This document shows, piece by piece, positions 22,881 to 33,180 of a DNA stretch of 64,000 nt. The notes beneath the pieces are model-generated. The model did not search any database and was not told the origin of the DNA. It worked only from the letters and a program-made list of their open reading frames with translations. How positions within the stretch are numbered: the stretch's first letter is position 1; the number at the start of each line of letters is the position of its first letter. A program made the translations under genes and the position numbers. This DNA comes from Larix kaempferi (Eukaryota > Streptophyta > Pinopsida > Pinales > Pinaceae), in the NCBI GenBank assembly GCA_027924585.1, contig BSBM01000307.1, positions 16,415,501 to 16,479,500 of the forward strand. Reading direction: 5' to 3'.

Positions 22881-23204
22881 AAACTTTTTGGAATGCTAGA
22901 TGTACAGAATAAATGCCAATTAACATTCCACCACACGAAGGCTGGCTAACATCTGCCACCAATCTGAAGTCATTCATCAAGTGCAAGAGCAAGCTTTCTT
23001 TCTTATGGTGCAGTGTGGGCAGATCTATTTTTAGTAGTGGTTCTCCATGACCCTATGTAGCACATTCCTAATACAATCTTGGAATTGGTTACCAGAATAT
23101 GATAAATTTCTATACAGGATAGCATGCCATCACCTTGAAACATCCCACCTAGAGCTATGCCCTCTGCAAAGATGTCTGAGCCATAACCTTCAATAAAGAC
23201 TCAC

Positions 23205-23406
23205 CTCATCAGAGGCTGTATGTGCCAGGAGTGCTGTCAAAGGATCATCCCTCTTCAACCGACTCTCCTCATTCGGCATTATTGCATCCTTCAATGGGCA
23301 TTCTCGATCACCACTTTGGTGGCCATATGTACCACACCGTAAGCATTTCACATTCCGGATCTCAACGCCGAAGGGTTTTGCTCTTGCAAGCACACCTGTA
23401 TCTAAC
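23205..23406 (-). CDS. CIR/RP9-like protein, zinc-knuckle exon
   Basis: The 202-bp exon lies between acceptor GCAG (23410-23407) and a textbook donor GAG/GTGAGT (ends 23205). It encodes LDTGVLARAKPFGVEIRNVK, then the zinc knuckle CLRCGTYGHQSGDREC (C-x2-C-x4-H-x6-C), then MPNEESRLKRDDPLTALLAH. This block is the hallmark of plant proteins annotated as CIR-like co-repressors and resembles animal RP9/CIR knuckles. There is no Met at the start and the exon begins with the last base of a codon, so at least one upstream exon is missing. That exon was not found in this window. The exon ends on a codon boundary, matching the next exon. Confidence 0.9.
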
Positions 23407-23945
23407 CTGCAATCAAATCACTAAACTATTCTGATACCTTAGATAATGTAACATAAAAAATTCCTTTCTTCAATAAAAAAAGCAACTAGCCACCAATCAA
23501 AAAACAAGAGCATAATACAATGGTAACAATGATTCGGAAAACATCATTGGTAGAAGAGCCATAGTTGCATTCCATTCCTTGAAAAATGTAAGCGTCATAA
23601 CCTATAAATGTTTAGCCATATCTGAGCATCTTCTTCAAAATCTAGATCAACCAATCCATCTGTCTAAAATCTATATAGCCACACAGTATTGACCAGGGTA
23701 TTAAATTTTAGTTAAATTACATTTCAACTCACACAGCACAAACCATTAGAGATAGAATTTGATTTTTGTCAAATGATACATTGAACTTGTTAACCTGAAG
23801 TTTCCCCGCTAAGGATCTTTGTCATGCAGTCAGTTTTATCTTTTAGTGACTTGTATATTTGGTTGACAGAATTATTGTGTTCAAAGATGTAATTATCACT
23901 TCATATGGAATCCTAATTAGAAAGTCTTCAAGAGGATGTCCTAAT

Positions 23946-25097
23946 TGTAGATTTTTCTGGGTTTTACTGCTTGCTGGTTTATGTTAACTTTTCAAGTGTT
24001 TTTCATCTGCAGCCGGTTTTGCATAGGGTGCAAACTACTTATGAAAAATGCTGTAACAATTAAACACACAGTAAACTACCACTAACAGGCTGAAAGTAAA
24101 TATATGCACACCATAAACAGTGGACACTCAGATTTTTCGGCAACTGTGCCCTGGAAAAACCCCCACGGGGAAAACCAGTAAGAGAGAGAGAGATTTTATT
24201 AATTCTTCAGCAAAATTTTCAGTACAGAAATTTCAGTCAAAAACTACTTATCTCAACCAAGAAATTTCAGTCTAGAAATCCATGCAAACTCTGCCTCGAT
24301 TTCTGTGCCAACACAGTCAAAAATTCAGAGCTGTACGGTCCTCAATTTCAGTGCCCAGCATGCCTCGAAATCCGTGCCCAGTCTGCTGTACGGAATAGCA
24401 GCAATAACTGCTGCTGTACCTTCCCTTGAAAACTGTGCCAATAACCTCGAACTGTGTGCCTGAAAATCTCCTCGAAAACTGTGCCTGAATGTCTTGAAAT
24501 CTGTGCTGAAAAGTACAGCAATAAATCTGCTGTACGGCCCTCGAAATGCGTGCCACTGTACAGCAGGTACAGTGCCTCGAAAACCATGCTCTACTGCTGC
24601 TGTACGGTCCTAGAAAACAGTGCTGAGAATTAATGGTGGCTGCCTCGAAATGCGTGCTGCATTAAATGCTTCCAATCTGTCTTGAAGTGCGTGCCCTCTC
24701 TAGAAAAACGTGCTGCTTTGAGCTCCTCGATTTATGTGCATACCCTCACCTTGGAAATCGTGCCCTTGCTCTCTCTCTTCTTCCTCTCTTCACTTCAATC
24801 ACAAAAGTGAAATGAAAATGCCTCCCTCAAGCTTTTTTGTCTAACCCTAAGTGAGTTTTTAATCCAATGGTAAAGATTGAATCTAATCCGATGGATGAGA
24901 TTCAAAGTGAGTGAAAATCCCTTTTATTTAATTCACATAAATAAAATCACTCACCCACTTAAGTTAAATCAAAAAGTGACTTTTACTTTATAAAGTCTCA
25001 TTAAGTGCATTTAATGTGAGGGTCACATTTTTCCCCCTTCTTAGTGACATTAGGCAAGTGTCACTTGGGGAACACTTCCCTAGGTACAAAACTAACA
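23946..25097 (-). repeat. Copia-2 LTR (downstream copy)
   Basis: 1152 bp, TGTAGATTTTT to ACTAACA on the plus strand. The polypurine tract AAGAGGGAG precedes it on the minus strand. About 15 copies of the CTCGAAAACTGTGC-type module lie at 24295-24765, with several CTGTACGG and CTGTACAG words between them. The conserved CCCCACGGGG palindrome is near 24160. Confidence 0.9.
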
Positions 25098-26417
25098 CTC
25101 CCTCTTACCGAGGAAGGTGTTCCGCACCACTCCCAACTTATCTCTGAAGAAGACAAGCTTCCCCCTCCCCAAAGACTTCACCAGGACATCTGCTACTTGC
25201 TCATCAGTGGAAATATACTGCAACTCAACTACCCCTCTCTGGACATAGTCCCGGATGAAATGGTACCTGATCTCAATGTGCTTTGACCTGTCATCGAACA
25301 CCAGATTCTCAGAGAGCTGAATGCAACTCTGATTGTCACAATAGATCACCGTAGGTCTCAGCTGCTGATCAAATAAATCTACCAATAACTTACGAAGCCA
25401 CAGTGCTTCGCAAGTCGCTTGACTGGCTACCATATACTCAGCCTCAGCAGAACTCAATGCAACGGACTTCTGTTTCCTGCTGAACCATGACACTGCTGCC
25501 GAGCCCAAGCTGAAACAGCAATCGGAAGTGCTCTTCCGATCCCTCACACAACCTGCCCAGTTTGAATCTGTGAACCCAACCAAGATGACTCCACCCGAAC
25601 CCCTATAGTCCAGACCATAATCCACTGTCCATGCTAGGTATCTCAGAATGTGCTTTGCGGCAATCCAATGCACACTCCTAGGCTGCACCATGAACTGGCT
25701 AAGAGTGTTAACCGCAAAACACAAGTCTGGCCTGGTGTTGACCAGATACATCAACGATCCAATGAGCTGACGATAGAGTGTGGGATCCACCAACTTATCC
25801 TCTGAAGCATGAAGTTGCTTCAAGTTGGTGATCATAGGTGTAGACATAGCCCTACAGTCCTCCATCCGATAACTCTTCAGAATATCAACTGCATACTTCC
25901 CCTGTCCTAGGAAAATATGTCCAAGCTCCTGCCAAACCTCCATCCCCAAATAGTAATGCATCAGCCCAATATCAGTCATCTCATACTCAGCTGCAAGGTC
26001 TCTCTTGCACTGTGCAATAAGACACTCATCTCCAGTGATAAATAAGTCATCAACATATAACAGAAGAAAGAGAGGATCTCCAACAACCACAATGTAGTAA
26101 AGGTTGGGATTAGCCTCACTCTTCTGAAATCCCATCGAAGTCAAATATGCATCGATCCTGGAGTACCAAGCTCTAGGAGCTTGCTTCAGACCATACAAGG
26201 CTTTCCTAAGCCTGCACACATGAGAATCTCTCCCATGTATCTCGAATCCCTGTGGTTGCTCTAAATACACCTCCTCCTGCAGAAGACCATTGAGAAACGC
26301 GGTCTTCACATCCATCTGGTGGATCTTCCAACCCATCTCTGCTGCTATAGATATCATTGCTCTAATGGAAGAATACTGAGCCACTGGAGCAAATGTCTCA
26401 TCATAGTCAACTCCCAA
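25092..26417 (-). pseudogene. Copia-2 reverse transcriptase and RNase H
   Basis: An unbroken 441-codon frame holds RT (QMDVKTAFLNG, YGLKQAPRAWY, LLYVDDLFITG) and full RNase H (DSNWAGCVRDRKSTS, SSAEAEYM, YCDNQSCIQL). It ends KSLGRGKLVFFRDKLG and then KREC-stop. The polypurine tract encodes KRE, and the last Cys plus stop (TGT TAG) are the first six bases of the LTR. It is cut off from the upstream RT start by the 44-bp duplication at 26372-26459. The catalytic residues are preserved. Confidence 0.93.
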
Positions 26418-26459
26418 TACTGAGCCACTGGAGCAAATGTCTCATCATAGTCAACTCCC
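26372..26459. repeat. 44-bp tandem duplication in Copia-2 RT
   Basis: The unit beginning aatactgagccactggagc occurs at 26372 and again at 26416 without differences. The length is not a multiple of three, so it shifts the RT frame. Copia-1 has a single copy at the same place. Confidence 0.95.
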
Positions 26460-27043
26460 TCAACCTGTAAGAACCCCCTAGCCACAAACCGAGCCTTGAA
26501 TTTCTCCACACTGCCATCTGCAGCATGCTTGATCTTGTAAAGCCACTTGGAAGTCACCACTGACTTCCCCTCAGGTCTCGGCACAATCTCCCAAGCATCA
26601 TTCTTCATGATGGAATGGTACTCTTCCATCATGGCATCTCTCCATACCTAACGCTGAGAGGCCTCCTCAAATGTGGAAGGAGCAGAGTCACGAAGACTCG
26701 CAACAAGGGCCATCCCATATCTATCTGGCTCAACTACTGACCTGATCGCCTCCTGAGGTCTACCAAATGCTTCCACTTCCTTCAAGGTGTCTTGAAGCCA
26801 CTTAGGCTTCTTCTTCCTTGAAGGCTCCTCCCAAACTGGTCTATTCTCATTCGAGGAATTCCAAGAAGCAAAAGGTCCAACACTCCGAGGACCAGTGACT
26901 GATGAACCAGTCCCTGAAGACCCTGTAACCTATGAACTTGAACCTGTGCCTGTCCCTGAACCTGTCCCTGAAGTACCTGTCACCTGAACCACCGATCCTG
27001 TAGAAGCTGTGCCTGTACCCTATGATCCAGTCACTCCAGAAAC
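26372..27043 (-). pseudogene. Copia-2 RT N-terminus and linker
   Basis: 26354-26632 encodes the RT entry (MMEEYHSIM, TSKWLYKIKHAADG, ARFVARGFLQVEGVDYDETF). The downstream RT is out of frame because of the 44-bp tandem duplication at 26372-26459. 26633-27043 is the variable Ser/Thr/Gly-rich linker after integrase. It contains TAG stops at 26930-26932 (shared with Copia-1) and 27020-27022. Confidence 0.85.
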
Positions 27044-27988
27044 CTATGGACCTGAAACCCATATCGAAGAAGCCTGTGTCAACTGAGGTGTGGGAGCTGG
27101 TGGCTCCCTCTGCTCCATCTCTCTCGACTTCCTGAAGGCCCTCTCCTCATCAAACTTCACTTCCCGCCTCACTACAACTCTCCTCTGGCCAGGAATGTAA
27201 AGTCGATATGCCTTCGAAGTCTCATCGTAACCCACAAAGATAACTTTCTCTGCAATGGGCTCGAACTTCGTCCTCTTCTCAGAAGGGACGTGAGAGTAAG
27301 TCAGAGAGCCAAATATCCGAAAATGGCTCACCTCAGGCTTCTTGCCTGAATACATCTCCTCTGGAGTCATCCTCCCCAAAGCACGGTGAGGACTCCTGTT
27401 CTGCAGATACACTGCAGTGTTGCATGCCTCTGCCCATAAAAAGAACGGTAACCCGTGATCATGAAGCATGGCTCTCACTGCTCCCACGATCGACCTGTTC
27501 TTTCTCTCTGCTACTCCATTCTGCTCAGGAGTGTAGGGAACTGTCAACTGTCTCTATATACCCTCTTGACTGCAAAAAGCATTTAACTCCTTGGAGGTAT
27601 ACTCACCCCCATTGTCCGATCTCAACATCCTGATCTTCCTCCCCGTCTGCTTCTCCACAAGGGCTTTGAACCCTTGGAAGACACTCAACACTAGTGGGGA
27701 CTTCTTGTTATTCAAGAAGTAGATCCAGGTCTTCCTGGAGTAGTCATCAATGAAGCTAATGTAGTACTCGTGACCAGTCAAAGATACTGAAGACATAGGA
27801 CCGCAAATGTCAGAATGGATCAAATCAAGCACTCCTACTGCTCTCGTGTCACTGCTTGGAAAAACAGTCTTGGTGTACTTTCCCAAAGCACACCCCCTGC
27901 ACACATCACTCTGCTCAGTGTCGAACTCGGGTAAACCTGTAACCATGCTCCTCAACAATCTCAGAGCTGGGTGATGTAGGTGGGCCAT
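27044..27988 (-). pseudogene. Copia-2 integrase
   Basis: Two frames (27044-27547 and 27554-27988) are separated by one TAG at 27554-27556, where Copia-1 has CAG. The HHCC part shows RRMAHLHH and CRGCALGKYTK. The DDE core is complete: HSDICGP, RSDNGGEYTS and PEQNGVAERKNR. The C-terminal GYDETSKAYRLY block is present. It ends at a TAG (27044-27046), again CAG in Copia-1. Confidence 0.92.
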
Positions 27989-28048
27989 CCTCCTGTGCCA
28001 TAGCTCACATAGCTCACTGCTGCTGCTGTGTGCTAGAGCATGCTGCAG

Positions 28049-28774
28049 CTAAAACAATAACTTGTACAGTCGTCCACATCTAACTCCAATATCCATGGGG
28101 GTAGATACACCTGTAGTCTTGGGGAACACTTGCACTCTCCCATCTGAGAAACACACCCCAAGACCCCTGTCCTCAATAGTGGAAACTGAAACAAGGTTCT
28201 TTTTCAGCCCAGGGGCGTACAACACATCCCTCAAAGTCATGGCACTCATGGACTCCCTCTGAAATGTAATGGTCCCCTGACCAACTGCTCTAACAATGGT
28301 ATTGTCAACAAATACCACCTCCACATCTCTAACTGTTTGTGATAGCTCGGAGAACAACTCTCGAGTACCTGTCATGTGTCTCGAGGCTCCGCTGTCAATG
28401 TACCACGTGCTAGTGGTGGATGGACCTGTCTGATGCCCTGTCAACAATGAATGCTCACTCTCCATATCCATATCTGTGCTGGTGGCTAAAGAGACTCTCT
28501 CTCTCTCAATCTGTCCAGCATATAGGGAAAACTCCCTCTGAAACCTGTCACCAAAGTCATCAACCTCTGCTGAGGCTGCTGTCTGCTGTCCCTGTCCCTT
28601 CTTCTTCTTCTTACTTGGACACTGTGAAGCATAGTGCCCAAACGCTTGACAACAGTAGCACTTGATTTTACTCAAGTCCTTCTTTTGTCCACCCTGTGGT
28701 TGCTGCTGCTGCTGCCTCTTGGCCCCACCCTTCTTGGGACCCTTCTTCTTCTTACCCTTGGCTGTCAGTGACAC
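28049..28774 (-). pseudogene. Copia-2 zinc knuckle and aspartic protease
   Basis: One open frame of 241 codons runs from the basic GKKKKGPKKGGAKR tract and a poly-Gln run through the CCHC knuckle (CYCCQAFGHYASQC) to the protease. The protease has WYIDSGASRHMTG with an intact DSG active site, unlike the other three Copia copies here. It ends after CGRLYKLLF at a TAG (28049-28051), CAG in Copia-1. Confidence 0.92.
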
Positions 28775-28837
28775 GTTCTCCTCATCTACCCCACCATGTG
28801 ATGAACTGCCCTGTACGAGACCTCTCCTGGTCTCCTC

Positions 28838-29403
28838 CTACACAAAGTCATCCCACAGTCTCTCCCAAGACGGTAGGTTCTCTCTACCCACTATGGCCTG
28901 CACAAATACACTCCAGGACTTTGAAGCCCCATTCACTGTTGTGCGTACAAGCTCAGTAGCAGATACCACTTCACCAACCACTGCCAGTTCATCCCGAACT
29001 GCAGAAATCCTAGTGAGGTAAGCTAAGACTCCCTCTCCTCCATTCATCTTGATACTCTTGAGTTTCTCTTTGAGAACCATCTTTCTGTTTTCATTGGAAC
29101 TCTCATACAAGCTGGTCAAGGCACTCCACATCTCATGTGCCCTAGTCTTCCCAGAAATATGAGGGATTATGTGGTCTTTAACTGCGTCAAGGATAATCCT
29201 CCTAGCCTTACAGTCCTTGTTGAAGGCTGATAGGGCTGCTGCATCTGTACCATCTGGAATAACAATCGGCTTGGCTATAGTACTTTTAACCACCTCCACC
29301 CATAGTTCATTCTCCTCCAAAATCAATAAAATTCTAGCCTTCCATGGCACAAAATTCTCCGTCCCATTTAGCCTGTCCTCCAACCTCAGACCGGTAGCCT
29401 CTC
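28838..29403 (-). pseudogene. Copia-2 Gag, start codon lost
   Basis: UBN2-type Gag is open from about 29400 to a TAG at 28838-28840 (CAG in Copia-1). The ATG of Copia-1 (gagATGGCTACAGG) reads gagaGGCTACCGG here: a 1-base loss removed the start codon. The conserved blocks WKARILLILEENELW, RIILDAVKDHIIPHISG and SIKMNGGEGV remain. Confidence 0.88.
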
Positions 29404-29524
29404 AACTTCAACCCAACAGAATGCTGATCACTAACAGAAGAAAAAATCACAAAATTTCTGAGTTCTGGAAATTTCCGTGTGCTGCAAAAATATTACTGTT
29501 TTCTGCCCTTGCGCTCTGATACCA

Positions 29525-30627
29525 TGTAGATTTTTCTGGGTTTTACTGCTCGCTAGTTTATGTTAACTTTTCAAGTGTTTTTCATTTGCAGCCGGTTTTG
29601 CATAGGCTGCAAACTACTTATGAAAAATGCTGTAACAATTAAACACACAGTAAACTACCACTAACAGGCTGAAAGTAAATATTAACACATGCACACCATA
29701 AACAGTAGACACTCAGATTTTTCGGCAACTATATCCTGGAAAAACCCCCACGGGGAAAACCAGTAAGAGAGAGAGAGATTTTATTAATTCTTCAGCAAAA
29801 TTTTCAGTACAGAAATTTCAGTCAAAAACTACTTATTTCAACCAAGAAATTTCAGTCTAGAAATCCATGCAAACACTGCCTCGATTTCTGTGCCAACACA
29901 TTCAAAAATTTAGAGCTGTATGGTCCTCGATTTCAGTGCCCAGCATGCCTCGAAATCCATGCCCAGTCTGTTGTACGGAATAGCAGCAATAACTGCTGCT
30001 GTACCTTCCCTCGAAAACTGTGCCAATAACCTCGAACTGTGTGCCTGAAAATCTCCTCGAAAACTGTGCCTGAATGTCTTGAAATCTGTGCTGAAAAGTA
30101 CAGCAATAAATCTGCTGTACGGCCCTTGAAATGCGTGCCACTGTACAGCAGGTATATTGCCTCGAAAACCGTGCTCTACTGCTGCTGTACGGTCCTAGAA
30201 AACAGCGCTGAGAATTAATGGTGGCTGCCTCGAAATGTGTGCTGCATTAAATGCTTCCAATCTGTCTTGAAGTGCATGCCCTCTCTAGAAAAATGTGCTG
30301 CTGTGAGCTCCTCGATTTCTGTGCACACCCTCACCTTGGAAATCGTGCCCTTGCTCTCTCTCTTCTTCCTCTCTTCACTTCAATCACAAAAGTGAAATGA
30401 AAATGCCTCCCTCAAGCCTTTTTGTCTAATCCTAAGTGAGTTTTTAATCCCTTTTATTTAATTCACATAAATAAAATCACTCACCCACTTAAGTTAAATC
30501 AAAAAGTGACTTTCACTTTATAAAGTCTCATTAAGTGCATTTAATGTGAGGGTCAACTTTTCCCCCCTTCTAAGTGACATTAGGCAAGTGTCACTTGGGG
30601 AACACTTCCCTAGGTACAAAACTAACA
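29525..30627 (-). repeat. Copia-2 LTR (upstream, promoter copy)
   Basis: 1103 bp. It carries the same features as 23946-25097 but lacks about 50 bp after tttttaatcc near 30447. The other LTR has two aatcc repeats at the ends of that segment, so the gap looks like a microhomology deletion. Its loss removes part of U3, close to the TATA-like tttatttaattcacataaat sequence. Confidence 0.9.
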
Positions 30628-30632
30628 CTAAT

Positions 30633-31004
30633 TAGTTGAATGAAAGGTTGTTTTCCCAACAGCTATGTATGTGGGACCTCAATGTGCATAAGAAGCCCCA
30701 TTTTTCAAAATTAATTGCTATCATGAGTGGAGGCATGGCTGTGCCTGTGTTTCATGTCCCCATCTTTATTTAATATTTATGAATACAAGAATATAATAGC
30801 TATGTTGCATGAGTTTTAGGAATGCAGGAATGTTGGGAGCAAGGAAATGAGGATACGAGTATCCAATACAGTTGAAGTTTCAGCCAAATTTGCAGTAAGA
30901 GACAGGTTGGGAGCGGCAATAATATATATGAAAAAATATTTGAAAAAACGTAATTGATACAATATAAAAGTGATTTTGGAGCATTTTATGGATTTATATA
31001 ATAA
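30633..31004. other. AT-rich sequence upstream of the Copia-2 insertion, no gene
   Basis: This is probably a continuation of the host intron. I saw no exon-like block encoding the missing N-terminus of the CIR/RP9-like protein. Confidence 0.35.
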
Positions 31005-31222
31005 AATTATAATAATGGTTAAGAACATGTGTCTCCTCCTATGAGGTCATAGGTTCAAATCCAAAGGGAGATAGGGTATGTACACCTCCATAGACTTTAG
31101 CAGTCAAACCGCTGAGCGGAGGGAGTCCCTTGTCCCACAAACAAGGGGGTCTCATACACCAATTTGGTGTCTGGTATTGCATGACCTTAAAATTTTATTA
31201 TTATTATTATTATTATTATGTT
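31005..31222 (+). mobile_element. SINE-like element with (ATT)n tail
   Basis: The left part carries Pol III-like boxes: an A-box-like TGGTTAAGAACATG and a B box GGTTCAAATCC 35-45 bp later (consensus GGTTCGANNCC). The body is about 120 bp, and the end is (TTA)n at about 31196-31220. This order fits a tRNA-derived SINE. I saw no certain target duplication, and the boxes alone could be coincidence. Confidence 0.55.
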
Positions 31223-31365
31223 GCACAGAGAAATCTCCCCCCAAAAAAATACCCCTGCACCTGCCGTTCCGGCATTTTGGAGACTTGGGGACCTCTAGGA
31301 AATGTCCCTAATCTGTCACGGACTTGCTGGCCGTACCCAAGATGTTCTGGGCAGATTTCAAAGAC

Positions 31366-31715
31366 ATTCCAGGCATATTTTAGGGCCATTCCAGGAAGAT
31401 TTCAGGGACATTCCAGGGAAATTTCAGGGATGTTTTGGGCATGTAGTCAGTTTTGACAATGGACAATGATGATTGGATAATATGATCATATTTCCCATCC
31501 ATTTTCTCATATTATACCAAATCTAAATTGAAATCTGTACATTCCGGGCATATTTTAGGGCCATTCCAGGAAGATTTCAGGGATATTCCAGGGAAATTTC
31601 AGGGATGTTCTGGGCATGAAGTCAGTTTTGATAATGGACAATGACGATTGGATAATATGATCATATTTCCCATCCATTTTTTCGCATTATACCAAATCTA
31701 AATTGAAATCTGTAC
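31366..31715. repeat. Tandem duplication of a 175-bp unit
   Basis: Copies start at 31366 and 31541 (attcc-ggcatattttaggg). They share the inner words aagatttcaggga, attccagggaaatttc and ggataatatgatcat with only a few differences. Each unit also contains short repeats of ttccagg and ttcaggga, which extend leftwards to about 31290. Confidence 0.9.
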
Positions 31716-33180
31716 ACGTTGCAGTTTAAAACATGGGTTTTGTATGATGTGATTTGATTTTGGTTTCTGGTGATTTAACTATTGTCTTTTCAACATCATT
31801 ACAGCAAGCAAAATTCCCATGCCACAAACCAAGAAATGCAACATCTCAAACATCTGATTCTAGTGGTTATTGCTCTTTTTCTTCTCATTTTTGGTGTCCT
31901 CGTAGATTTTAGGTCGTAAATAGGTGTCAAAGAGTTATTCTAGTCCAGTTCTTCCACCATCCCAACTTCAAGCATTGTGAAAACAATGACATAGTAGTGA
32001 CTCAGATTTGGTACTAAATGTTTGAATAAATTCCTATTCAATCACCTTAATCTAAAATATGAATCTAATCTCTTTACAGAACATGTATCACAAAATGTTT
32101 TGTAGTGGTTCTCAATGCAGCTGTAAAAATCTGCAAAACCAATTGAGAAGGGAATGCCCTTTAACATAATCATCAAGATTCAAAACAAGAAATACGAGGA
32201 AGAAAATCTGTTACAAGTACGTGCATTCATCTCATAGAACCTTCATGGACCTTGTTCAAAATGAAAATAGTTACATTTAAGTTTCCTAAAGCTAAACTGC
32301 ATATGTCCAAGTGCCAATACTATTCCTGTCACCTGAAAAATTTGGGGGTGTGTCCAATACCAATCCCAGTGCCATAGGAGACCACTGTCATCTGGAGATT
32401 TCTCCATTAACAAAGCAATGCCTCCACCTTTAAAAATTGATTGGAATATTCAATAGAACAATGTTGGATACAGTCGGAGCTCATGAAATTAAATATAATT
32501 ATATAAGCTTGCCACCGCAGCACTTGTCATATCAGAAATATAAAGAGACCTCTTAACCTGCTAAATTAACCCAATCAGACGACCTGCTCAATTAATGTTG
32601 TAAACCAGCATATTTGACCCATCTGTGCCACTGACCCATCATGTCGTCAACCCACCACACTTTACATTAAGAACGTGCTAAAATATTTTCATGTTTTGGA
32701 ACCAGAAACAGATAGAGGCTCCCTGACACAGGGTACTTAGTGGGAATGTGGTCTGGAGCAGCTGCCCTACAATCAGAACGCTCCCAAAAAGTTCCCTCAG
32801 CTCCCAGTACTGCCCCATACAGTTTTGGAGCATTTCACACCCTCTCCAAAGCTGTTGGGAGCCTGGAAACAGTCACTACAGGCTACCCACATCTTGGGAA
32901 CAATACTTGTGCAACATAGTTTAATTATAATAGACTGTTTTTTAAATAAGAGCATCATATCAATCTCTATGTTCTGACAAATATTCCCGTCTTTGTTCTC
33001 AAATTTTGTTGTCTTTGTTCTCCCCCTACACATGGCATTTTCTATTTACTTCGTTTAATTTTCATTATTTTGAACTCTTACTTTTTGAGTGAATGGTGAT
33101 AGCAACTAGGATTGAGACAAAGTATGAAGATGTGTACAAATGTGTATCTGGAGACTTGATGACTCTCAGACCATGTTAAC
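31716..33180. other. No gene recognised
   Basis: The sequence is single-copy within the window, with stops in all frames. A minus-strand frame at 32797-33033 has no recognisable motif. Confidence 0.3.

Larger units (their letters stand above)
19140..23204 (-). other. 4.07-kb intron of the CIR/RP9-like gene
   Basis: The intron lies between donor GTGAGT (from 23204) and the acceptor ending at 19140. It holds LINE-derived debris (20230-20690 and 21840-22880) and unassigned sequence. Large, transposon-filled introns are characteristic of conifer genes. Nothing in the flanking exons suggests that splicing is lost. Confidence 0.75.
23941..30632 (-). mobile_element. Copia-2: complete Ty1/Copia element in the host gene region
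   Basis: The element spans 23946-30627 with target duplication ctaat at 23941-23945 and 30628-30632. It is the same family as Copia-1 in coding sequence, but its LTRs differ clearly. It lies 535 bp upstream of the acceptor of the zinc-knuckle exon. Since that exon requires an upstream exon, the insertion is probably in an intron, in the gene's own orientation. Domains from 5-prime to 3-prime on the minus strand are gag, protease, integrase, RT and RNase H. Stops, a lost start codon and a duplication make it inactive. Confidence 0.95.

Noticed and set aside
31005-31060. A tRNA gene
   Set aside because: Only A/B-box-like words are present. No cloverleaf or acceptor stem could be formed.
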